Positions 1 through 7,172 of a DNA stretch of 64,000 bases are shown piece by piece. The notes beneath the pieces were generated by a model. It worked only from the letters and a program-made list of their open reading frames with translations. It made no database searches and had not been told where the DNA came from. How positions within the stretch are numbered: the first letter of the stretch is position 1; each line of letters begins with the position of its first letter. The position numbers and the translations under genes were made by a program. Origin of the DNA: Chitinimonas sp036961565 (GTDB lineage: Bacteria; Pseudomonadota; Gammaproteobacteria; Burkholderiales; Chitinimonadaceae); the NCBI RefSeq assembly GCF_036961565.1, contig NZ_JBAMDD010000020.1:1-64000 (forward strand), written 5' to 3'.

Positions 1-13
1 CCCGGCAGGTTGG

Positions 14-775
14 TCAGAATCGCAGGGTCAGGCCAGTGACCGGGCCGGACGTAAAGTCCGAAATACTGCTGGTGTAGCGGCCGCCCGCGCTGTCGGCCAA
101 GGGAAAGCGGTGTACCGTCAGCTTCTGCATGCGGTAGCCGAACAGGCCAGAGACGCTGGAGAGCCTGGGGCTGATGCCTGCCAGGTTGTAGGTCAGCCCT
201 ACCTCGCTGACAAAGTAGCGGGTACTGAGCGAGCCAGGCAGGCTGCTGGTGCGGGTCTTCAGCGCGCCTATGGCGGCGCCACCGTAGAGGGCCAGGTGGG
301 TGTCCAGCGGCGCTGCGCCGCTGACAGACAGGGTGGGGCCGTCTATGTTTACCGCATCCCACAGCAGGCGCTTGTAACCCACGCCGACATTGAACTGGGG
401 GGCAAAGAAGTAGCCCAGGTTGATGTCCTGTTCCCGGCGGGAGGCATAAAGGGTGCTCAGGTTGTCATTGAAGCGGAACTCTCGCTCCATGGCAGCCGAG
501 CCATTCAGTATCCAGTTGCCATAACGGAGCGACAGTGTCGGTATCGGGACGATCTCTGCATCGGAGCGCATCTTGGCGACCACCTGCCGTTGTGGCTGGC
601 TGCCATTGCCCGGCAGGTAGCTGGCGTAGGGGAAGCTGTTGGCCTCCCACTCATTGGACCAGACCCGGATGCCGGTGCTGATGGACCATGTGGCTTCCTC
701 GGCCTGGGCTGGCAGGGCCAGCAGCAGGATGGCGAGGGCGGGCAGCGAGCAGCTGAGTGGGGTAGGACGTTGCAT
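14..775 (-). CDS. Predicted outer membrane beta-barrel protein
   Basis: The start is the ATG whose complement lies at 773-775. An upstream in-frame extension exists but would bury the signal peptide. The 253-residue product begins with a clear Sec signal (hydrophobic LPALAILLLALPAQA, cleavage before EEATW). The rest alternates short amphipathic segments rich in Tyr, Gly and Ser, and ends in LTLRF, the C-terminal aromatic expected of BAM-assembled barrels. I do not recognise a specific family; MipA/OmpV-like or another small barrel is possible. It is transcribed divergently from the Crp-family regulator at 946, so the 170-bp gap should hold both promoters. Export and barrel fold are fairly sure; function is unknown. 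Confidence 0.7.
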   Translation of the reverse strand: MQRPTPLSCSLPALAILLLALPAQAEEATWSISTGIRVWSNEWEANSFPYASYLPGNGSQPQRQVVAKMRSDAEIVPIPTLSLRYGNWILNGSAAMEREFRFNDNLSTLYASRREQDINLGYFFAPQFNVGVGYKRLLWDAVNIDGPTLSVSGAAPLDTHLALYGGAAIGALKTRTSSLPGSLSTRYFVSEVGLTYNLAGISPRLSSVSGLFGYRMQKLTVHRFPLADSAGGRYTSSISDFTSGPVTGLTLRF

Positions 776-945
776 GTAGAACCTGATGGATACCGATGGG
801 GAGGGACTGTCGCCTTGCGTTGGTGCGCAGGCGATGCTGAGCCTGGGTGCCTGGTCGGCCTGTAAGCGCGGTGGCAGGCCATGGTCCGCCAAGGTGCGGA
901 TGGCGTTAAGATGATGGTAACCGAACCGTCTGGATGGAATAAATA

Positions 946-1644
946 GTGCAACCGATCCCGCTGCGCGACATGTTGGCGCGCAACACCCTGTTTGCCGACT
1001 TGCATGACGAGGAATTGGATGCACTGGTAGCGCGCATGTCGCTGATGGAGGTCAGGGCGCGGGAGGCCGTGTTCCTGCAAGGCGATGCCGGGGATCGCTT
1101 CTATGCCGTGCTGCGTGGCGTGCTCAAGGTGGTGGCCAGCAACGAGGAGGGGCAGGAGACCGTCTTGTCGCTGCTGGATGCCGGTACGACATTTGGCGAA
1201 ATTGCCCTGCTGGACGGACAGCGCCGCAGCGCCACGGTGATATGCAGCAGCCGTGCCGAGCTGGCCTATATAGACCGGCAGGGTTTTCTGGCCTTTCTGG
1301 CGCAGCACCCCGCAGTGCGCGATAAGCTGATGATAGCCCTGTGCCAGCGTATCCGTACCTTGACTGAGCGGGTGGAGCACCTGTCTGTGCTTGACGTGCC
1401 TGCGCGTTTGTCGCGTACCTTGCTGTTTTTGGCCTCTGCCCATGGCACCGAACTGCAGGGCAGGCATTATTTGCAACTGCGGGTGTCACAGGGCGAGTTG
1501 GGTGGCATGGTAGGCGCCACTCGGGAGAGCGTGAATAAATTGCTGCGCAGCTGGGATGAGGCAGGCCTGATCGCGGTGGTGGACGGGCGCATACAGATAC
1601 TCAAGCCTGATGACTTGCAGCGACTGGGCCTGACCGGGGCCTAG
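946..1644 (+). CDS. Crp/Fnr-family transcriptional regulator
   Basis: A 232-residue one-component regulator starting at GTG. Residues ~15-130 form a cyclic-nucleotide-binding fold. The phosphate-binding cassette is visible as FGEIALLDGQRRSATV, with Gly84, Glu85, Arg94 and Ser95 in the positions that hold cAMP in E. coli CRP. A C-helix follows, then a winged helix-turn-helix with recognition helix GATRESVNKLL. Arg193 and Glu194 match the CRP DNA-contacting Arg-Glu pair; CRP's second Arg is Lys198 here. There is no N-terminal cysteine cluster, so it is not an Fnr-type oxygen sensor. The gene heads a same-strand set with a nucleotide cyclase (2377) and a caspase-like protein (4553), and a TGTGA-N6-TCACA site lies at 5708. 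This suggests, but does not prove, that it reads the product of the neighbouring cyclase. Confidence 0.88.
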   Translation: MQPIPLRDMLARNTLFADLHDEELDALVARMSLMEVRAREAVFLQGDAGDRFYAVLRGVLKVVASNEEGQETVLSLLDAGTTFGEIALLDGQRRSATVICSSRAELAYIDRQGFLAFLAQHPAVRDKLMIALCQRIRTLTERVEHLSVLDVPARLSRTLLFLASAHGTELQGRHYLQLRVSQGELGGMVGATRESVNKLLRSWDEAGLIAVVDGRIQILKPDDLQRLGLTGA

Positions 1645-1654
1645 CGGCAGGCGA
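1644..1654 (+). repeat. Single copy of a GCGGCAGGCGA element at the crp stop
   Basis: The 11-mer GCGGCAGGCGA begins on the last base of the TAG stop codon of the Crp-family gene. The same word, in the same register relative to a TAG stop, begins a three-unit array after the cyclase gene (4434). I noticed it nowhere else in the window, so it appears private to this cassette. Confidence 0.5.
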
Positions 1655-1678
1655 AGCAGCATGTAGGGAGGAATAGGC

Positions 1679-2398
1679 ATGAAAAGGTGGGGAATGCGCC
1701 GCGCACCAATAGCGGTGGCTGCTGGCCTATGGGCGGTGGCGGGCGTAGGGCATGCGATGACATGCAGCATCGTGATCGATCCCATCTCCAGTGATCGCTA
1801 CCACAACCAGGCACCCTGCGGTGGCAAGGACAGATTGCGCCTGGAGCAGGGCGAGCTGGTGATTGCACAGCATGGCTTTGTGTCACTGAGCATGGCGGCC
1901 CCTGCGGGCAGCAAGCCAGCCAGGTTACGCTGCGATGGCTGGCATGACCGGCCCTTGGTCTTGCGCCTGCAGGCCGGATCGGGTTGGCAGTCGCGGCTGG
2001 CAGCGGCGGGGTGCGAGTGGCGCGGCGAACAGTTGCAGTGTGGCAAGGAGGCGGCACAGGTATGCGTGGTGGAGTCCATCGTACCTTTGCGGCAACGTGC
2101 CAATGTGGCCGCTACCGTACAACTAAGGTCGGTAGCTGCCAGCATGCCCGCTGACAAGGAGGTACTTGCCGCCTGGGTGCAGGGCCAGGTGGCCGTATTG
2201 GATCTGTGCCGGCAAAAACAGGGCCTGCATTGGCCTTTGAGCCTGGACCTTCGTTATCAGGCCAAGCAGGGTTTTGCCGCCACTGCGGAGAATGATGCCG
2301 CGCTGGCGAACTGCGTGCTGCAGCGCTTGGCCCTGCAGCAGCCTGCCTTGGCGGGCGAGGCGGAATACGCCATACAATGGCGCGTCGAAGCGCCGTGA
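1679..2398 (+). CDS. Secreted protein of unknown function, cyclase partner
   Basis: 239 residues, with Shine-Dalgarno AGGGAGGAA about 6 nt before the ATG. An N-terminal signal peptide ends at VGHAMT. The mature part has about nine cysteines (for example in MTCSIVI, APCGGKD, LRCDGW, GCEWRG, LQCGKE and VCVVES), which fits a disulfide-bonded periplasmic protein. I do not recognise a family; it is not obviously FecR. The last 22 nt overlap the start of the CHASE2 cyclase in another frame, so the two are translationally coupled and probably work together. A periplasmic partner for the periplasmic CHASE2 sensor domain is the simplest reading, but this is inference. Confidence 0.75.
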   Translation: MKRWGMRRAPIAVAAGLWAVAGVGHAMTCSIVIDPISSDRYHNQAPCGGKDRLRLEQGELVIAQHGFVSLSMAAPAGSKPARLRCDGWHDRPLVLRLQAGSGWQSRLAAAGCEWRGEQLQCGKEAAQVCVVESIVPLRQRANVAATVQLRSVAASMPADKEVLAAWVQGQVAVLDLCRQKQGLHWPLSLDLRYQAKQGFAATAENDAALANCVLQRLALQQPALAGEAEYAIQWRVEAP

Positions 2399-4434
2399 CG
2401 GCGGCAATGCGCCGGGCGCTATACCTGGCGTTGCCTCTGAGCCGGCCGCGCTGGTGGCTGGCCGCGCTATGGCTGGCGGTCCTGGCGGCCGGGGCCAGCC
2501 TCGTGCTGGAGTGGCGGTGGCTGGATACGGTTTTCTATGACCGGGTATTGGCCGCCAATCAGCGGCAGGCATCGCCCCTGACGCAGCGGGTGGTGTTTGA
2601 TGCCGATATCCCACTCTCGGTATCCCGCGAGCAGTCGCTGACCCTGCAGGCGTTGGCGGTGGAGCGGCTGGTTGCCATGGGCGCACGCTCGGTGGTACTG
2701 GATGCTCAGATCGCCCTGCGCAATCGTCGCGCCCAGGATTTTGTTGCCTGTCTGCCGACAGGAGAACCGCCCCGATTGTGCACACTGCTGGGGGAGCAGG
2801 CCTGCCAGACGCTGGCCGGCCGCAAGCGCACAGCGCCGCTGGATATGGATGCTGCAGCGCGGCGGGCATTGATACTGCCCACCCCACTGTCTGACCGCCA
2901 GCCGCCGCCCCATGCCTGGCTGTTGGGTGCTGCCGACGGTGTACGCATGGTGCAACCCACCTTGCCACTGGGGGCCGATGGCCTGATACGCCATATGGGT
3001 ACGGATGCAGGTAGCCTGCTGGGGGCCTTTGCCATACCGCCCCCTGACACAATTGGCCTGCTGGCCCTGCGTTTTGGTGATGCCGGTAGGGTTGCTCCGC
3101 TGCCACTGAGCCAACTGGTCGCTTGCGAGACTAGATCCTGGCAAGCGCTGTCACCCCAGGTGCAGGGGCGCCATGTGGTGCTGCAACTGACCGATGAGCA
3201 CGGGGTGGAAGACGTACATATGGTGCCCACTGGCCCCGGGGGCAGTGTGGCATTGCGCTCGGGTGGCCGCTTGATTGAGGATGGTCTGGCCACCCTGCTG
3301 CAGGGCGATGGCCCCAGGCTGCTGCCCTGGCCATGGTTGCTGCTGCTGGGCCTGCTGACACTGGCGGGCTGGATAGCGGCCTGCTGCTATCTGCGTGCCC
3401 GCTGGCTGGGCCTGCTGGCGTTGGTGCTGGGTGGGGCAGCCTGGTTCTTGGCGCCGCTGGCCTACCCCTATGCACTGCTGCCCTGGACAGCCTTGCTGAT
3501 AGCCCTGCTGGTAGCGACCGGTGTCTGCCATGCCGGGCATCTCTACCTGCGCACGCGCCAGAACAGTGTGCTGGCGCGCTTCCTGCCACCGCAGGTGCGC
3601 CATCTGCTGCTGGCGGATACGCCCCTGGCCAAGCAGGGGCAGCAGGTGGAGGCCGTGGTGCTGATGAGTGATCTGGCGGATTACGCCAGCCTGACCCGCC
3701 AGCTACCCTCGGCCTTGGCCGTATTCGATTTCATCAACGACTACCTGACCCAGGTAACCGCAGGTATGCAGCTTGAGCATGGCGCCTGGCTGGAGTCCTA
3801 TATGGGCGATATGGTGTGCTACTACTGGCCAGACTTGGCAGATGGCGAGGCTAGTTGCGATGGCGTGCAGCCGCTACAAGCCGCAGTGATGCTGCTGCGC
3901 CGGCAGCAGGCATGGTTGAAAGCCCTGCCGCAACGACTGCCGCCGGATATGCCGCTGGTGCAGCGCGAGCAGTTGGCGGCCCGGCTGTTCGCCGGGGTGG
4001 CACTGACACAGGGCAAGGTCTGCATGGGTGAGATCGGGCCGGAGGGGGGCATACGCAAGTTTGGCATCATCGGCGATCCGCTCAACCTGGTGGCACGGCT
4101 GGAGGCGCTGACCCGGCATTTCTCGGCCAGATTGATAGTGACGACAGAGATGCTGCCAGCCGCCAGCCATCTGGGCCTGCAGCCGCGCCTGTTGGCCCAG
4201 GTGCAACTGAAGGGGCGGCAGGGAAGCCTGGCGGCGTGGGCCCTGCATCTGCAGGACGAAGCGGTGGATCTGGCTGCGGTAGCGGCCTGGGACGTCTGGC
4301 GCCGGGATTTCGAGGCCGGTGGCGAACCTGCTCCGCCACCGCCGTTCGAGCAGGATGCCGCCACCCTGCGCCGTTGGCGCCAGGCCGGCTGGTGGGACAC
4401 CGACCAGGCCTGCTACCTGCTGGAGCAGAAGTAG
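2377..4434 (+). CDS. CHASE2-domain class III nucleotide cyclase
   Basis: A 685-residue membrane sensor-cyclase starting inside the preceding gene. TM1 is at ~28-46, a periplasmic CHASE2-like domain at ~50-300, and two to three TM segments at ~315-400. A class III cyclase homology domain occupies ~420-620. The two metal-binding Asp residues are present (Asp432 in MSDLADY, Asp478 in YMGD), as are the transition-state Asn570 and Arg574 (NLVAR), so catalysis is plausible. The substrate-selecting positions are unusual. The Lys normally four residues before the second metal Asp is Ser474. The Asp/Thr normally seven before the Asn is Gly563. Purine specificity therefore cannot be assumed. It lies in a cassette with a Crp-type receptor upstream and a caspase-like protein downstream. 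Confidence 0.88.
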   Translation: MARRSAVTAAMRRALYLALPLSRPRWWLAALWLAVLAAGASLVLEWRWLDTVFYDRVLAANQRQASPLTQRVVFDADIPLSVSREQSLTLQALAVERLVAMGARSVVLDAQIALRNRRAQDFVACLPTGEPPRLCTLLGEQACQTLAGRKRTAPLDMDAAARRALILPTPLSDRQPPPHAWLLGAADGVRMVQPTLPLGADGLIRHMGTDAGSLLGAFAIPPPDTIGLLALRFGDAGRVAPLPLSQLVACETRSWQALSPQVQGRHVVLQLTDEHGVEDVHMVPTGPGGSVALRSGGRLIEDGLATLLQGDGPRLLPWPWLLLLGLLTLAGWIAACCYLRARWLGLLALVLGGAAWFLAPLAYPYALLPWTALLIALLVATGVCHAGHLYLRTRQNSVLARFLPPQVRHLLLADTPLAKQGQQVEAVVLMSDLADYASLTRQLPSALAVFDFINDYLTQVTAGMQLEHGAWLESYMGDMVCYYWPDLADGEASCDGVQPLQAAVMLLRRQQAWLKALPQRLPPDMPLVQREQLAARLFAGVALTQGKVCMGEIGPEGGIRKFGIIGDPLNLVARLEALTRHFSARLIVTTEMLPAASHLGLQPRLLAQVQLKGRQGSLAAWALHLQDEAVDLAAVAAWDVWRRDFEAGGEPAPPPPFEQDAATLRRWRQAGWWDTDQACYLLEQK

Positions 4435-4475
4435 CGGCAGGCGATCCTGCGGCAGGCGACCCTGCGGCAGGCAGA
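4434..4475 (+). repeat. 15-bp tandem repeat (three units) after the cyclase stop
   Basis: Three consecutive units start at 4434, 4449 and 4464. The first two are GCGGCAGGCGAYCCT; the third decays after GCGGCAGGC. The array begins on the last base of the cyclase TAG stop and fills much of the gap to the caspase-like gene. The same 11-mer core follows the Crp-family stop codon (1644). Confidence 0.7.
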
Positions 4476-4552
4476 GAGGGGAGTGGGGTCGTGTTAAAAT
4501 CCGCAAGGAGAAAATCACCCATTCCCTGTGGGATGTTGCCTGGGGTGTCTAT

Positions 4553-5686
4553 TTGCCTATCTTGTCCCGCTGCCTAGCCTACCTTCTGTTTGCTGCTGCC
4601 ATGACCTTGGCAAACCTACCGGTCGCTGCCGAGCTTAAGCCGCCACGGCGGCTGGCCCTGGTCATTGGCAATGCCGACTATGTCCACGCCGGCAGCCTGC
4701 GCAATCCGCGCCATGATGCGGTGGATATCTGCGAGGCCTTGCGTCAGCAGGGCTTTGCCCCGGTGTGCCTGGAGAATCTGCCGACGGCAGCCGTACTGCA
4801 GGCCAGCATACGCGACTATGCCGCCAGCCTGGGGCCGGCTGATGTGGGGGTGTTCTACTACGCTGGCCACGCGGTCCAGATCCATGGCGATAACTACCTG
4901 ATACCGACCGAGGCCACGTTGCGCTCGCTGGCGGCGCTGGAGAACGAAACCGTCAATCTGCGGGTGTTGATGCAGGCACTGGGCGAGGCACGCAACAGCC
5001 TGAACCTGGTGGTGCTGGACGCTTGCCGGGACAACCCGTGGGCAGGGCAATTGACCCGCCAGGGCCTGGCCCGCATGGATTTCGTGCCGGCAGGCACCAT
5101 GGTGCTGTATGCCACGGGCGCCAATGAGGCCGCCTTTGACGGCAGCGGGCGTAACGGTACGCTCACCCGGCATTTTCTTCAGCACATTGCCACGCCCCGG
5201 CTGGGCATAGAGGACATGCTGAAGCGGGTAAGCCAGGGTGTGCAGGGTGAAACCCTGTTGGCTTTGGGGCGCAAACAAGTGCCCTATGTCTATACCTCGT
5301 TTACCGGCGAGTTCTGCTTTGCCGGCTGCGCCCCCAAATCGGATCTGGTCGAGCTGCAGCGTCAGCACAGCGACAAGCAGGCGCTGGAAAACCGGCTGGA
5401 TGCAGAAGTGCTGGCACGTGAAGCGGAGGGCCGTCGGCTGCGTGCTGAACTCGGCCGGCTGGCGGGTAGCGATAGCAGCGACGAGGCGGTATTCAAGCGC
5501 AGCCAGCAACTGCAGACACGGCATGAGGCCAACGAGCAGGCGGCAGCCCGCGTGAGGGCGGAGGCGTCGGCGACCCGGGCGATACGGCAGCAGCTGGCGT
5601 CGCAGATTGCCGAGCTGCAACGGCAGGCCAGCCAGGCGGATGAAGCCAAGCGCAGCACTCGCTACCTGCCGCCGCCACCACTGTAG
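4553..5686 (+). CDS. Exported caspase-like (peptidase C14) protein with coiled coil
   Basis: The caspase p20 fold is recognisable. It begins RLALVIGNADY, has catalytic His106 in YYAGHAVQ and catalytic Cys158 in VVLDACRDNPW (numbered from the chosen start). Residues ~255-375 form a long charged coiled coil rich in Ala, Gln and Arg. The start is uncertain. No ATG lies before the signal-like segment LSRCLAYLLFAAAMTLANL, so a TTG at 4553 (or 4562) is preferred; the first ATG, at 4601, would truncate the signal. Product length from 4553 is 377 residues. A signal peptide implies a periplasmic or envelope location, unlike cytoplasmic abortive-infection caspases. Same strand as the CHASE2 cyclase, 118 nt downstream, so it is a candidate output of that cassette. 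Confidence 0.82.
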   Translation: MPILSRCLAYLLFAAAMTLANLPVAAELKPPRRLALVIGNADYVHAGSLRNPRHDAVDICEALRQQGFAPVCLENLPTAAVLQASIRDYAASLGPADVGVFYYAGHAVQIHGDNYLIPTEATLRSLAALENETVNLRVLMQALGEARNSLNLVVLDACRDNPWAGQLTRQGLARMDFVPAGTMVLYATGANEAAFDGSGRNGTLTRHFLQHIATPRLGIEDMLKRVSQGVQGETLLALGRKQVPYVYTSFTGEFCFAGCAPKSDLVELQRQHSDKQALENRLDAEVLAREAEGRRLRAELGRLAGSDSSDEAVFKRSQQLQTRHEANEQAAARVRAEASATRAIRQQLASQIAELQRQASQADEAKRSTRYLPPPPL

Positions 5687-5707
5687 TGCTGCGCTATCCC
5701 ACCGGTC

Positions 5708-5723
5708 TGTGAGCTGGCTCACA
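5708..5723. promoter_or_regulatory. Candidate CRP-type operator
   Basis: TGTGA-GCTGGC-TCACA matches the canonical CRP core (TGTGA-N6-TCACA) at all ten specified positions. It is flanked by C and G, which extends the dyad to 6 bp per arm. It lies between the caspase-like gene (ends 5686) and the acyltransferase (starts 5863). The Crp-family regulator at 946 keeps the Arg-Glu recognition pair, so it could bind here. A role at the acyltransferase promoter is inferred. Confidence 0.55.
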
Positions 5724-5862
5724 GCGGTCTGGTGGCACGATCCCCATACTGCATGCCATGGATCCAGGCCGGGCAAGGTGCCCCGCCACGATCCGGGTTT
5801 GCCCGTGGTCACCCTGGCTAGTCCGGTGTCACCGTCGGTGGGCCTGTTCTGCAGGACTACGC

Positions 5863-7017
5863 ATGCATACTACCTTGCCCCCCAACCTCACCGTGGCTGC
5901 GCTGCTGCCTGCCCAGCAGGCACAGTGCGGCGTGCAACCGGCGCAGCAGTTGCATACTCTGCAATGCCTGAGGGGCCTGGCGGCACTGATGGTGCTGGTG
6001 TTTCACTGTGCCCTGCTGCTGGCGCCCTTTGCCGGCGCGCCCTTGCTGGGCGGCCTGCTGGCGATAGGCAGCCTGGGGGTGGAGCTGTTCTTTGTGCTCA
6101 GCGGTTTCATCATCATGTGGGTACACGCCGACGATATCGGCAGGCCTGAGCGCGCCAGCGCCTACCTGCTCAAACGGCTGTTGCGCATCTACCCGCCATA
6201 CTGGGTGGTCTTGCTGCTGACGCTGGCCGCGGGTTGGTACCTGGGCACTAGCCGGGGGTGGCTGCGGCCGTTGATGGATATTGTGATACTGCACACGGCC
6301 ACAGCCGAACCCATGCTGGTTGGCATAGGCTGGACCCTGCGGTTTGAGCTGGCCTTCTACCTGGTGTTTGGCATCCTGATATTGAATCGCAGGCTGGGAC
6401 TGTTCCTGATGGTGTCCTGGTTGCTGGGTATCGTCTTGCTTGCCTGCAAGCTGGTCAGCATACCCTGGTCGGTGGCGTATCTGTTCTCCAACTATTCCTT
6501 GCTGTTCTTCTTTGGCATGTCGAGCGCCTTGTGGGCACGGCATGGCGCGGCGACGCCAGCGGGGCGCTGGCTGATGGAGTACTCCGTGCCGCTGGCCGCC
6601 ACACTGTGCTTCTGGTTGGTGGTCGCTTTCCAGCAGTCGGGCAAGCCCATTGCCGAGGATAGTCTGGGTATCACGCTTCTAGGGCTGGCCTTTGCTGTGC
6701 TGATGCAGGCCAGCTTGTCGCCCTACTGGGAGGCCCGCAGCCGCGCCATGACCTGGCTGGAAAAACTGGGGGATGCTTCCTATTCGATCTATCTCACCCA
6801 TATGGGTCTGCTGTTGCTGGCGGGATTACCGGCTTTCCGCTGGCTGCTAGACCAGGGTATGCCACAGCAGCAAGGGCCGTGGCTGTTGGTGCTGCTGCTG
6901 GCCTGCCTGCTGTGCATAGGCTTTGGCGTGCTGTTCCATCGCTGGCTGGAGCGGCCGCTGCTGCGGTGGGGTAGGCGGTGCTGGGGTGGGTTGGATCAAG
7001 GGAAAACCGCTACCTGA
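5863..7017 (+). CDS. Acyltransferase family 3 integral membrane protein
   Basis: 384 residues from the ATG at 5863; an ATG at 5758 is in frame but gives a long Arg/Cys-rich leader without family character. The acyltransferase-3 signature is clear: LQCLRGLAALMVLVFHCAL with the catalytic-type Arg and His, then GVELFFVLSGFIIMW. About ten membrane helices follow. These enzymes move acyl groups onto sugars of lipopolysaccharide, peptidoglycan or exopolysaccharide at the inner membrane; the substrate here cannot be told. The coding end (GGLDQGKTAT) lies within a copy of an intergenic repeat family, so the C-terminus may have been extended by repeat insertion. A CRP-like site lies 140 bp upstream. 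Confidence 0.85.
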   Translation: MHTTLPPNLTVAALLPAQQAQCGVQPAQQLHTLQCLRGLAALMVLVFHCALLLAPFAGAPLLGGLLAIGSLGVELFFVLSGFIIMWVHADDIGRPERASAYLLKRLLRIYPPYWVVLLLTLAAGWYLGTSRGWLRPLMDIVILHTATAEPMLVGIGWTLRFELAFYLVFGILILNRRLGLFLMVSWLLGIVLLACKLVSIPWSVAYLFSNYSLLFFFGMSSALWARHGAATPAGRWLMEYSVPLAATLCFWLVVAFQQSGKPIAEDSLGITLLGLAFAVLMQASLSPYWEARSRAMTWLEKLGDASYSIYLTHMGLLLLAGLPAFRWLLDQGMPQQQGPWLLVLLLACLLCIGFGVLFHRWLERPLLRWGRRCWGGLDQGKTAT

Positions 7018-7018
7018 G
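6986..7018 (+). repeat. Partial copy of a dispersed repeat core
   Basis: The stretch reading GTGGGTTGGATCAAGGGAAA and continuing to CCTGAG resembles the core of the repeats at 9818-10303 and 45456-45800, which share a GTGGG-nnnn-ATCA-rGGGA-AGCC layout. It spans the stop codon of the acyltransferase gene. One short match is weak alone; its position at a gene end, like the other copies, supports it. Confidence 0.4.
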
Positions 7019-7172
7019 ATGCAGGCAAGGTGGGTGTCCTGCTTGCCTGCCAGCCGGAACGCCTGCGGCCATGCGGCGCAGCGAAAGTCCATACAGCTCC
7101 CTACCCAAAGGGGCTGGCTTGGCTATAGTTGCCTTGAGCTGTGCCGTTCGTAGGCGCAGCCACGGAGGCGAC

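Noticed and set aside
110..865. Plus-strand 251-codon frame opposite the outer membrane barrel gene
   Set aside because: It is antisense to a gene with a signal peptide and barrel C-terminus, and its composition (Gly/Ala/Gln-rich) is typical of a shadow in GC-rich DNA.
4553..5686. Treating the caspase-like gene as a typical cytoplasmic antiviral effector
   Set aside because: The signal-like N-terminus argues for export, and no canonical CBASS or CRISPR genes are adjacent.
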